NCBI GenBank assembly: GCA_002292285.1
Contig: DBBP01000023.1
Span: 62,001 to 126,000 of the forward strand
From: Proteobacteria bacterium UBA981
Lineage (GTDB): Bacteria; Pseudomonadota; Gammaproteobacteria; Ga0077536
Reading direction: 5' to 3'
Length of the DNA: 64,000 bases
The notes under the pieces were generated by a model. The model was not told where the DNA came from and did not search any database. It saw only the letters and a program-made list of their open reading frames with translations. Made by a program: the position numbers and the translations under genes. Shown here one piece after another: positions 36,917-45,122 of this stretch; the stretch's first letter is position 1; each line of letters starts with the position of its first letter.

Positions 36917-37705
36917 ATGGCAAACATTCTGACGGAAATCGTGGCGACCAAGAGATTGGAGGTCGTGCAAAGAAAACAAAACCTTCCAATCGGCGAATTG
37001 GAAAACGCTGCGCGGGCAGCATCAGCCCCGCGCGGTTTCGGGACTGCTTTGCGCGACAAGGTGGCCCGCGGCGGAGCTGCCGTCATAGCCGAATGCAAAA
37101 AAGCCTCACCCAGCAAAGGTTTATTGCGCGATCCTTATGAACCACAGCTTATAGCAGCCAGCTACGAACGGGGTGGCGCGACATGCCTTTCGGTCCTGAC
37201 CGACGAGCACTACTTTCAGGGCAACGATCGGGATTTAGTGATTGCCCGCGAGCACTGTGCCCTGCCGGTGTTACGCAAGGATTTCATGATCGACACCTAT
37301 CAAATCACAGAGTCGCGTGCTCTCGGAGCCGACTGCGTCCTGCTGATTGCGGCATGCCTCAGTGATAGCCAGCTCGGTGAGCTCGCCAGCGCAGCGACCG
37401 CCCTGGGTATGGATATACTGATTGAGGTCCACGACCGAACCGAACTGGAACGCGCGCTGCGCCTACGTACGCCACTAATCGGGATCAACAACCGGGACCT
37501 GACTAATTTTGTTACCGATATAGAAATAACAGTGGGTTTGCTCAAAGACATACCCGAGGACCGCTTGGTCGTTAGCGAATCGGGTATCCGGCTGCGCGAA
37601 GATGTCGACTACCTCCGCAATCATGATGTGCACGCTTTCCTGGTTGGGGAGGCGTTCATGCGTTCACAAGACCCTGGCGAGAGGCTCGCTGAATTGTTTA
37701 GCTAG
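36917..37705 (+). CDS. trpC: Indole-3-glycerol phosphate synthase
   Basis: Ring-closing enzyme of tryptophan synthesis, a 262-residue TIM barrel. It has AVIAECKKASPSKGLL, the catalytic lysine in PVLRKDFMID, and IGINNRDLTNF. ATG at 36917 with a GGAG-type site 5' is preferred to an in-frame TTG at 36902. It is last in the trpG-D-C set; trpF, trpB and trpA are not here. Confidence 0.97.
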   Translation: MANILTEIVATKRLEVVQRKQNLPIGELENAARAASAPRGFGTALRDKVARGGAAVIAECKKASPSKGLLRDPYEPQLIAASYERGGATCLSVLTDEHYFQGNDRDLVIAREHCALPVLRKDFMIDTYQITESRALGADCVLLIAACLSDSQLGELASAATALGMDILIEVHDRTELERALRLRTPLIGINNRDLTNFVTDIEITVGLLKDIPEDRLVVSESGIRLREDVDYLRNHDVHAFLVGEAFMRSQDPGERLAELFS

Positions 37706-37725
37706 ATACCCGATCGGATACGCGC

Positions 37726-38187
37726 TCAGTCGCGTAGGAAAATGTCCTCCGGTTTGCGGAATGATTTAAATTCCAGGCAATTGCCAGACGGATCGTCGAG
37801 AAAGAAAGTCGCTTGCTCACCGGCCTCGTCTTTGAAGCGAATATGCGGCGCAATGCGGAATTCGACCCCGATGTAGTTCATGTGGTCGACCGCGCGGTGC
37901 CAGTCTTCCCAACTCATGATGAGCCCGAAATGCGGAATTGGAATCGCGTGCCCATCGACGTTTGAGGCACCAGACTTTTTCTCTCTCTCGCCAAGGTGAG
38001 CGGTGATCTGATAGCCGAAAAACTCGAAATCGGTCCACGTATCAGCACTTCGCCCAACGCGGCAGCCCAATACGTCGACGTAAAAATTACGCGCCTGTTC
38101 CAGATCGTGAACGACAAACGCCAGGTGGAACAAAGGCCGTTTTAGAAACTCCTCAACCGCTGAGGGGCGCGGCTTATTGTCGGCCAT
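37726..38187 (-). CDS. VOC family (glyoxalase/dioxygenase-like) protein
   Basis: Protein of 153 residues with paired beta-alpha-beta-beta-beta modules of the vicinal oxygen chelate superfamily. Likely metal ligands are His in PLFHLAFVVHDLEQAR, His in IPHFGLIM, and Glu in SGNCLEFKSF. Its start overlaps the 3' end of the class II aldolase gene by 14 bases, so the two are probably co-transcribed. The substrate is unknown; aldehyde detoxification or an extradiol-like reaction are options. Confidence 0.88.
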   Translation of the reverse strand: MADNKPRPSAVEEFLKRPLFHLAFVVHDLEQARNFYVDVLGCRVGRSADTWTDFEFFGYQITAHLGEREKKSGASNVDGHAIPIPHFGLIMSWEDWHRAVDHMNYIGVEFRIAPHIRFKDEAGEQATFFLDDPSGNCLEFKSFRKPEDIFLRD

Positions 38188-38824
38188 AGTGAGATCCGTA
38201 GTTTTTAAATTTTTCGATCACCGCATCCATCTCGTCGTGGTTTAACAGCATCGGCTCGCCGATTTCGCGACTCAGAATGTATTGTCGCGCGAGCTCCTCG
38301 ACTTCCACCGCCAAATCAATTGCCGCCGTTGGGCTGGCACCGAGCGCAATCATGCCGTGGTTAGCCAATAGGCAAGCATAACGCTGTTCAAGTGCGGTCA
38401 GGGCAGCGTCCGACAGCGCCTGGCTGCCAAAGGTTGCGTACGGCGCACAGCGGATATCGTAGCCCCCGGCAACGGCGATCATATAGTGGAAGGGTGGCAA
38501 ATCGAGGCGCTGGCAGGCGAGTGCAGTCGCATAGGGCGAATGCACGTGAACAATGGCTAGTGCATCGCTTCGCGTGGCATAGATGTCACGGTGAAAGCGC
38601 CATTCACTGGACGGTTGCAGGCGACTGTTTTGCACAACGCCGTCCATGTTCATGGCGACTATCGATCGATCATCCAGTGCTTCCGGTTTCACTCCGCTCG
38701 GAGTAATCAACAAACCGCCATCGCTGCGGGTACTCATATTCCCCGAGCTGCCTCGATTCAAGCCAAGGGATTGCAGCCGTCGCATCCCGAGACAGAGTTG
38801 CTCAGCAGGCGTCGACGAGGTCAT
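38174..38824 (-). CDS. Class II aldolase/adducin family protein
   Basis: Zinc-dependent aldolase-fold protein of 216 residues. It shows the phosphate-binding GSSGNMSTR near residue 26, the PSGVKPEAL loop, the metal histidines in VHVHSPYATA and LLANHGMIALG, and the catalytic acid in PSSEWRFHRDIY. It resembles L-fuculose-phosphate aldolase and methylthioribulose-phosphate dehydratase (MtnB), but I cannot choose between them. No other methionine-salvage or fucose genes are nearby. It lies between ilvA and the VOC gene on the same strand. Confidence 0.88.
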   Translation of the reverse strand: MTSSTPAEQLCLGMRRLQSLGLNRGSSGNMSTRSDGGLLITPSGVKPEALDDRSIVAMNMDGVVQNSRLQPSSEWRFHRDIYATRSDALAIVHVHSPYATALACQRLDLPPFHYMIAVAGGYDIRCAPYATFGSQALSDAALTALEQRYACLLANHGMIALGASPTAAIDLAVEVEELARQYILSREIGEPMLLNHDEMDAVIEKFKNYGSHYGRQ

Positions 38825-38890
38825 ATTGGTCTTCCATGTCGGGCGCCGCGGCGTCGCCGTTATGGCTCGGATGTTGCGCCGCGCAGGGCG

Positions 38891-40405
38891 TCACTGTAAG
38901 AACAACCGGTAAGCAGGATTGTTGCTTTCGTCCTCGTACGGCATATCCAGTTCAGTGAGCATATCGTCGAATCGATTCTCGTCGTCAGGGGGAACCTGCA
39001 CACCGATCAATACCCGACCGTAGGCAGCGCCATGGTTGCGGTAGTGGAACAAACTGATATTCCAGCGATCGCCAAGATGGCTGAGAAAATGTAGTAAAGC
39101 GCCGGGCCGCTCGGGAAATTCTACGCGCAACAAACGCTCATGCTCTAAGCCGGCGCTGTGTCCGCCAACCATAAAGCGCACATGCATTTTGGCCACTTCG
39201 TTATCCGTCATATCGATAGGCTGATAGCCCTTGTCGCTCAGATTCGACAACAGATTGCGGCGCTCGACGTCCCGATCTTTCACCTTTACACCGGCGAACA
39301 CCTGGGCGTGCTCAGGGTGGGTAAATCGATAGTTAAATTCGGTAATTAGGCGTGGCCCGAGTGCATGGCAAAATTCTCGAAAACTGCCCTGCCGTTCAGG
39401 GATTGTGGCGCCGATCAATACCTCGCGCTGTTCACCGAGTTCAGCGAGCTCAGCGATGTGGCGCAGGCGGTCAAAATTAACGTTCGCACCACTAAGAATG
39501 GCGACAAACTCCGCACCGGTTGTTCCTTCGCGTTCGACGTACTGTTTGAGTCCAGCCAGAGCGAGGGCGCCGGCGGGCTCGGCGATGGAGCGCGTATCTT
39601 CAAATATGTCTTTAACTGCCGCGCAGATCTCATCGTTTGACACCGTCATCACTTCATCGACGTAGCGCTGGGTAAGCGCGAATGTCTCTTCTCCCACTTG
39701 GCGTACCGCGGCTCCATCGGCGAATATCCCGATACGATCAAGCACGACACGGTGTCCGGCTTCCAGTGAACGCTTCATGCTGGCGGCTTCTTCAGGCTCA
39801 ACGCCGATAACGCGCGTTTCGGGAGTCAATTCTTTGACGTAGGCCGCGACGCCCGCAATCAGCCCGCCGCCGCCGACAGGCACGAAAATCGCATCGAGGG
39901 GCCGCGTGTGCTGGCGGAGAATCTCCATGGCAACGGTGCCTTGCCCGGCGATAACGAGCGGATGGTCATAGGGTGGCACGTACGTCAACGCGCGTTCGCT
40001 CGCCATCACGTGAGCCCGCTCGCTGGCCTCATCGTAAGTATTGCCGTGCAATACGATCTCGGCACCGAGCTGGCGAGCTGCCGCAATTTTGATTTCGGGG
40101 GTCGTTTTCGGCATCACGATTGTGGCCGTTGTTTCGAGTACCTGGGCGGCAAGTGCAACCCCCTGAGCGTGGTTGCCTGCCGAGGCAGTAATGACGCCTT
40201 TTTGCAGCTGTGCTGGCGAAAGTGAGGACATCAGCGAATAGGCGCCGCGAATCTTGTAGGAAAAGACCGGTTGCATATCTTCGCGTTTGAGCCACACGCG
40301 GTTGTTTACCCGGCGCGAAACTCCGGGCGCCTCATCGAGTGGTGTCTCACGCGCAACGTCATAAACTGGCGCGCGTAGGATCATTTTGACGTAGTTATTC
40401 AACAT
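38891..40405 (-). CDS. ilvA: Threonine ammonia-lyase, biosynthetic
   Basis: PLP enzyme that deaminates threonine to 2-oxobutanoate, the first committed step to isoleucine. The 504 residues include the PLP lysine in REDMQPVFSYKIRGAY, the glycine loop VGGGGLIAG, and two C-terminal ACT-like regulatory domains (FPERPGALLHFLSHLG). That makes it the long, feedback-inhibited form. It is divergent from rpiA, 60 bases away, an arrangement common in gammaproteobacteria. Confidence 0.97.
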   Translation of the reverse strand: MLNNYVKMILRAPVYDVARETPLDEAPGVSRRVNNRVWLKREDMQPVFSYKIRGAYSLMSSLSPAQLQKGVITASAGNHAQGVALAAQVLETTATIVMPKTTPEIKIAAARQLGAEIVLHGNTYDEASERAHVMASERALTYVPPYDHPLVIAGQGTVAMEILRQHTRPLDAIFVPVGGGGLIAGVAAYVKELTPETRVIGVEPEEAASMKRSLEAGHRVVLDRIGIFADGAAVRQVGEETFALTQRYVDEVMTVSNDEICAAVKDIFEDTRSIAEPAGALALAGLKQYVEREGTTGAEFVAILSGANVNFDRLRHIAELAELGEQREVLIGATIPERQGSFREFCHALGPRLITEFNYRFTHPEHAQVFAGVKVKDRDVERRNLLSNLSDKGYQPIDMTDNEVAKMHVRFMVGGHSAGLEHERLLRVEFPERPGALLHFLSHLGDRWNISLFHYRNHGAAYGRVLIGVQVPPDDENRFDDMLTELDMPYEDESNNPAYRLFLQ

Positions 40406-40465
40406 CCGCTTAAGATAGCATTTGCACCATCTCTACGGCCGTATTTTTGCTATTCGGGAACCCCA

Positions 40466-41122
40466 ATGTCGAAACAAGACGAGTATAAAAAGGCAGTTGC
40501 GAAAGCCGCTATGGCATTTGTTGAAGATGACGCCTTGATTGGCGTTGGCACCGGCAGTACCGCAGACTTCTTTATCGATGAGCTCGCCGCTTATAAAGGG
40601 CGTATCGATGGCGCTGTGGCGAGTTCACAAGCGAGTGCTGACCGACTGCGCCAACACGGTATTCCGGTATTGGAACTCAATGCGGTCAGTGAGCTGGCCA
40701 TCTATGTCGACGGCGCTGATGAAGCCACGCGCCACCATCATTTGCTCAAAGGCGGGGGCGGCGCGCTAACGCGCGAAAAAATTGTCGCGCAGGCAAGTCG
40801 GCAGTTCATTTGCATTATTGATGAAAGCAAAATGGTCGCGCAGCTCGGCGCGTTCCCGCTACCCATTGAAGTCATTCCCATGGCGCGCAGCTTTGTTGCG
40901 CGGGAACTTGTCAAACTGGGCGGTACGCCCGAATGGCGCCATGATTTCGTCACCGACAATGGCAACTACATTCTCGATGTTCACCATCTGAAAATCGACG
41001 AGCCGGTCCAGCTGGAACTCGCGCTCAACGCCATTCCGGGGATTGTGACTAATGGCTTGTTCGCCAAGCGCCCGGCTGACGTTGTATTGGTAGGTAGTGC
41101 CAATGGCGTCGAACGTCTCTAA
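40466..41122 (+). CDS. rpiA: Ribose-5-phosphate isomerase A
   Basis: Interconverts ribose 5-phosphate and ribulose 5-phosphate. The 218-residue protein shows LIGVGTGSTADFFIDEL, the catalytic acid in YVDGADEATRHHHLLKGGGGALTREK, and the KIVAQ-type segment. It converges on tatC with a 34-base gap. Confidence 0.97.
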   Translation: MSKQDEYKKAVAKAAMAFVEDDALIGVGTGSTADFFIDELAAYKGRIDGAVASSQASADRLRQHGIPVLELNAVSELAIYVDGADEATRHHHLLKGGGGALTREKIVAQASRQFICIIDESKMVAQLGAFPLPIEVIPMARSFVARELVKLGGTPEWRHDFVTDNGNYILDVHHLKIDEPVQLELALNAIPGIVTNGLFAKRPADVVLVGSANGVERL

Positions 41123-41156
41123 ACGACACTTTCGTCAGCTTTATCCGGCGCACGAT

Positions 41157-41981
41157 TTATGGCTCTGGTGAGTCGGTGTCCTCCGCCAGCGCGTCTTCAT
41201 CGATAGTCAACCTGCACAGCAGCAAACCGATTTCATAGAGCACCCAGACCGGCAAGGCCAACATGGTCTGCGAGATGATATCTGGTGGGGTAAGTACCAT
41301 CCCAAGGACGAACGCGCCTACGATGATGTAAGGGCGTTTGCGCGCGAGAGCATCCGTCGTCGAGACGCCCATACGCACGATCAGATAAGTCGCCACCGGC
41401 ACCTCGAACGCCGCGCCGAAAGCCAGGAACAACTTGAGCACGAAATCCAGATAGTGGCTGATATCCGTCATGATGGTGACGCCTTCGGGCGCGATCGCAG
41501 TGAAAAACCCGAACACCAACGGAAACACGACGTAATAGGCGAACGCGACGCCGCAATAGAAAAGCAAAGTACTCGATAGCAGCAACGGAAATGCCAGTTG
41601 ACGCTCGTTCACGTAAAGGCCTGGCGCAACAAATGCCCACAACTGAAAAAAGATGTAGGGCACGGAAATAAACACCGCGACAAATAACGTCAGTTTGAAC
41701 GGGGCCAAAAAGGGTGAGGCGACCTGCGTGGCGATCATCGTGCTGGTGCCAGGCAGGTGTGCAAGCAACGGCTCAGCGAGCCACACGTAGAGCTCGTTCG
41801 AAACCGGCATCAGGCACAGTAACACGACGAAAATGACCGCGAGGGTGCGCAGCAACCGGTCGCGCAGTTCGACCAAATGAGAAACAAAAGTCTGCTTCGT
41901 CGCCTCCGGCTCCTCGGTAGCTTCCTCGGTGGCAGTTGAGCTTTTATCGCTCAGCGCTTTGTTCAAATCTTTCAGGGTCAT
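41157..41981 (-). CDS. tatC: Sec-independent translocase subunit TatC
   Basis: Core receptor of the twin-arginine translocase, which exports folded proteins. The 274 residues have six predicted membrane helices after an acidic N-terminal stretch of about 30 residues. Landmarks are the FVSHLVELRDRLLR start of helix one, the periplasmic Glu in APEGVTIM, and LTPPDIISQTMLALPVWVLYE. It is last in the his-tat run and follows tatB after 51 bases. Confidence 0.97.
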   Translation of the reverse strand: MTLKDLNKALSDKSSTATEEATEEPEATKQTFVSHLVELRDRLLRTLAVIFVVLLCLMPVSNELYVWLAEPLLAHLPGTSTMIATQVASPFLAPFKLTLFVAVFISVPYIFFQLWAFVAPGLYVNERQLAFPLLLSSTLLFYCGVAFAYYVVFPLVFGFFTAIAPEGVTIMTDISHYLDFVLKLFLAFGAAFEVPVATYLIVRMGVSTTDALARKRPYIIVGAFVLGMVLTPPDIISQTMLALPVWVLYEIGLLLCRLTIDEDALAEDTDSPEP

Positions 41982-42032
41982 TGCGCCGCGATCATGGTTT
42001 TAGCTACGCCCACTTGGAAGTGAGGGTGGCTA

Positions 42033-42362
42033 TCAGGATTCTTTCTGGACGGGTTTGTTCTCAACAGCAGGCTCCGAGTCTGATTCTGGCTCGGGGGTCG
42101 CTGCAATATCTGCCATTTTACTGGGGTCTTTTGCCATCGCTTTCAGGCGCTGATCTTCGGCGAGAAACTCGCTGTTCAGAGCCTTGAAATCTTCCGTGTG
42201 GGCTTCCTGCTCTATGTCGCGGCGCAAGTCTCTGGCCATGCGCTGGATTTGCCCGGTCCACTGGCCTGCTGTGCGGATCATGGCCGGCATTTTTTCCGGC
42301 CCGACCACCAGCAGCGCAACAATACCGATTAGCGCGAGTTCCCAAAACCCGATATCGAACAT
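42033..42362 (-). CDS. tatB: Sec-independent translocase subunit TatB
   Basis: TatB, the signal-peptide-binding partner of TatC. The 109 residues comprise one N-terminal membrane helix (FDIGFWELALIGIVALLVVG), the hinge GPEKMPAMIRTAG, an amphipathic helix, and a charged C-terminal tail. It lies between tatA and tatC. Confidence 0.95.
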   Translation of the reverse strand: MFDIGFWELALIGIVALLVVGPEKMPAMIRTAGQWTGQIQRMARDLRRDIEQEAHTEDFKALNSEFLAEDQRLKAMAKDPSKMADIAATPEPESDSEPAVENKPVQKES

Positions 42363-42373
42363 CGTGGCTTAGT

Positions 42374-42592
42374 TCAGACCTGGTGCTTTTCGACTTGGGC
42401 TTCGCCCTCAATGACGCGATTGGCGTCCTCTGCAGTGGCCTCCGGCTCGACGGCGGGTTCCTCTTTCATCGCTTTACGAAAATCGCGAATCCAACCACCG
42501 ACATCGCTACCGACGCCACGAATCTTCTTGGTGCCAAAAACCAGCGCCACGATGATCAGAACGACCACAAGCTCTTTTATGCCGAATCCCAT
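42374..42592 (-). CDS. tatA: Sec-independent translocase subunit TatA
   Basis: Pore-forming Tat subunit of 72 residues: membrane helix IKELVVVLIIVALVFG, the FGTKKI hinge motif, an amphipathic helix (VGSDVGGWIRDFRKAMK), and an acidic tail. It is 11 bases upstream of tatB. The usual Phe-Gly hinge is intact. Confidence 0.95.
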   Translation of the reverse strand: MGFGIKELVVVLIIVALVFGTKKIRGVGSDVGGWIRDFRKAMKEEPAVEPEATAEDANRVIEGEAQVEKHQV

Positions 42593-42634
42593 TTGTTTCT
42601 CCTAAATCTGGCCGGTAAGACCTACGCAAAGCGT

Positions 42635-42961
42635 TTACTTCGACTTTTTGGCGCGTGCTGCTTTTTCATCCAGACCCGAACGCCCGAATCGCCGTTCCAG
42701 TTCTGCGAGCACATCGGCCGGCTCTATATCCAGAAACTTGAGCAGAACCACCGAATGAAACCATAAATCAGCGGTTTCGTATATGACCTCCCGTCGATCA
42801 CCACCCTTCGCAGCGATGACCGTTTCGGTAGCCTCCTCACCAATTTTTTTTAATATTTTGTCGAGACCATCGTCAAACAATCGCGCGACATAGGACTCAT
42901 CCGGGCCAGCAGAACTGCGCTCCTCAATTACCGCACTCAGCCTGCTCAGCACATCACTCAT
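42635..42961 (-). CDS. hisE: Phosphoribosyl-ATP diphosphatase
   Basis: Second enzyme of histidine synthesis, 108 residues. The MazG-like helical fold is recognisable from SYVARLFDDGLDKILKKIGEEATE, with the metal-binding EEATE and the downstream YETADLWFH. It is a separate gene from hisI, and the two overlap by 8 bases. Confidence 0.96.
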   Translation of the reverse strand: MSDVLSRLSAVIEERSSAGPDESYVARLFDDGLDKILKKIGEEATETVIAAKGGDRREVIYETADLWFHSVVLLKFLDIEPADVLAELERRFGRSGLDEKAARAKKSK

Positions 42962-43364
42962 CGCCCAACTCCTTTTCCGGCGCGGTCGCGTAGATTTCTA
43001 GCGGATCCCGCAAAACCGGGTCCGTCTCCATCCATTCTCCGTCACGGTATTGCCGATAAAAGCAGCGCGCCCGCCCGGTATGGCAGGCGATACCGCCAAT
43101 CTGCTCTACCAGCAACAAAATGGCATCCGCATCGCAGTCCAGACGCACCTCCAACAGGCGTTGCTGGTGCCCGGATTGTTCACCTTTACGCCATAATTTG
43201 CGTCGCGAGCGAGACCAATAGACGGCCCGGTCTTCCTGTATGCTCACCTGCAGGGCATTTCGGTTCATCCATGCCAGGGTCAGAACCTGACCGGAGGCAT
43301 GATCCTGCGCAATTGCGGGCGCCAAGCCATCGCTATTCCAGGCGACGTCATCCAGCCAGCTCAT
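42954..43364 (-). CDS. hisI: Phosphoribosyl-AMP cyclohydrolase
   Basis: Opens the purine ring in the third step of histidine synthesis. The 136-residue protein has the signature YWSRSRRKLWRKGEQSGH, the DCDADAILL metal site, and CHTGRARCFYRQ. Its end overlaps hisE by 8 bases and its start overlaps hisF by 4. Confidence 0.96.
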   Translation of the reverse strand: MSWLDDVAWNSDGLAPAIAQDHASGQVLTLAWMNRNALQVSIQEDRAVYWSRSRRKLWRKGEQSGHQQRLLEVRLDCDADAILLLVEQIGGIACHTGRARCFYRQYRDGEWMETDPVLRDPLEIYATAPEKELGDE

Positions 43365-44128
43365 AACCGGACCTCCAGCCCAGCGGCGCTCATCGCTTGT
43401 TTCGCTTGTCCCACCGTATGCTCTGCGAAATGGAAAATGCTGGCGGCAAGAACGGCATCGGCATGCCCTTTGGCAACTCCGTCGACCAGATGGGAGAGTC
43501 CACCAACTCCGCCCGAGGCGATAACGGGAACGCTAACCGCATCGGCCACGGCGCGGGTTAATTCGAGATCATAACCGTCACGCGTACCATCTCGGTCCAT
43601 GCTGGTTAACAGGATCTCGCCAGCTCCCGCTGACGCCATGCGGCGCGCCCAATCGACGGCGTTAAGGCCGGTCGGCTTGCGACCACCATGCGTGTAGACC
43701 TCCCACTCACCTTCGACGTGAGGCACGGCGCGGGCGTCTATGGCAACGACGATGCATTGAGAGCCAAAACGTGTGGCAGCTTCCTGGACGAACTCCGGAT
43801 GATTAACCGCCGCCGTATTAATTCCAATTTTGTCCGCGCCGGCGTTCAACATCAGACGAATATCATCGACGCTGCGAATGCCGCCACCGACGGTCAGAGG
43901 GATAAAGACTTCAGCGGCGACTGCCTCGACGACATGCACCAGCGTGTCGCGCCCGTCGCTACTGGCCGTGATATCGAGAAAGGTAATTTCATCCGCGCCT
44001 TGTTGATCGTAGCGGCGCGCGACTTCAACCGGATCGCCAGCGTCGCGGATATCAACAAATTGAACGCCCTTGACGACGCGACCGGCGTCTACATCGAGAC
44101 AAGGAATGACGCGTTTGGCGAGCCCCAT
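43361..44128 (-). CDS. hisF: Imidazole glycerol phosphate synthase cyclase subunit
   Basis: TIM-barrel cyclase that acts with HisH to make imidazole glycerol phosphate and AICAR. The 255 residues include RVIPCLDVDAGRVVKGV, the catalytic Asp in LTVGGGIRSVDD, and LLTSMDRDGTRDGYDLEL. It directly abuts hisA. Its glutaminase partner HisH is not in the window. Confidence 0.97.
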   Translation of the reverse strand: MGLAKRVIPCLDVDAGRVVKGVQFVDIRDAGDPVEVARRYDQQGADEITFLDITASSDGRDTLVHVVEAVAAEVFIPLTVGGGIRSVDDIRLMLNAGADKIGINTAAVNHPEFVQEAATRFGSQCIVVAIDARAVPHVEGEWEVYTHGGRKPTGLNAVDWARRMASAGAGEILLTSMDRDGTRDGYDLELTRAVADAVSVPVIASGGVGGLSHLVDGVAKGHADAVLAASIFHFAEHTVGQAKQAMSAAGLEVRL

Positions 44129-44878
44129 TTAGGGCGCCGGATTATCGCAAAGTTCATCCGCAAGGCGTTGAGCTTCGGAAAAGTCGAGCGTCCCTTCGTA
44201 AATTGCCCGACCCGTAATGGCGCCGTTAATGCCTTCATCGGCGACGGCGCACAAATTTCGGATGTCCTGTAAGTCGGTGATACCACCGGAAGCGATAACC
44301 GGGATAGTCAGCGACTGAGCGAACGCAACGGTCGCCTCAATATTGAGGCCTTTCATCATGCCGTCGCGCCCGATGTCGGTAAATACTATGGCCTCGACCC
44401 CATCTGCTTCGAAATGCTGAGCTAAATCGATGGCATCGTGACGCGACAACTTCGACCACCCCTCAATCGCCACCTTGCCCTCGCGGGCATCCAAGCCAAC
44501 GATAATGTGGCCTGGGAACTCGAGGCACACGTCAGATACGAAATGAGGCGCAGTTACCGCCTTGGTGCCGAGGATGACATAGCGAACACCGGCATCCAGA
44601 TATTGCTGAATGGTGTCTTCGTCGCGAATGCCGCCACCCACCTGAATCGGCACGTCCGGAAACGCTTCAGCAACGGTATGGATAATTTCGTGGTTGACCG
44701 GACGGCCGTCGGTCGCACCGTTCAGATCTACGATGTGCAAACGCCGCGCACCTGCTTTGACCCAGCGCTTAGCGACTGCCAGCGCGTCGTCGGAGTACAC
44801 GGTGTCCTGGGACATATCACCCTGGCGCAGACGGACGCATTTGCCGTCCTTCAAATCAATGGCGGGGATCATTAACAT
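44129..44878 (-). CDS. hisA: ProFAR isomerase HisA
   Basis: Isomerises ProFAR to PRFAR, the fourth step of histidine synthesis. The 249-residue half-barrel repeat protein has MIPAIDLKDGKCVRLRQGDM, PIQVGGGIRDEDTI and VFTDIGRDGMMKG. ATG at 44878 adds two residues before the conserved MIPAID, so ATG 44872 is also possible. hisB and hisH, usually upstream, are absent here. The 244 bases before it must hold the his-tat promoter, but I cannot place it. Confidence 0.97.
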   Translation of the reverse strand: MLMIPAIDLKDGKCVRLRQGDMSQDTVYSDDALAVAKRWVKAGARRLHIVDLNGATDGRPVNHEIIHTVAEAFPDVPIQVGGGIRDEDTIQQYLDAGVRYVILGTKAVTAPHFVSDVCLEFPGHIIVGLDAREGKVAIEGWSKLSRHDAIDLAQHFEADGVEAIVFTDIGRDGMMKGLNIEATVAFAQSLTIPVIASGGITDLQDIRNLCAVADEGINGAITGRAIYEGTLDFSEAQRLADELCDNPAP

Positions 44879-45122
44879 TTGACAACGGACACGTACAAAG
44901 CGGACAGATTTATTTGCTAACTGGGTGCAGCGGTTGCTGGGCTAATTCAATGCGTATGCAAAAATATTAGCACAAGGGACGGGACAGAGCGCGCGCTTAA
45001 TTTGCAGCCTCGGAATCAGGCTCGCACGCGCAACCCGTCGGGCATCGGGATATGTCTTTCTGGTCGATTCAGAACCCGCGACAAGATCTCCCCAAAGCGT
45101 GCTGTACCGCCTTAGCAGCCTG

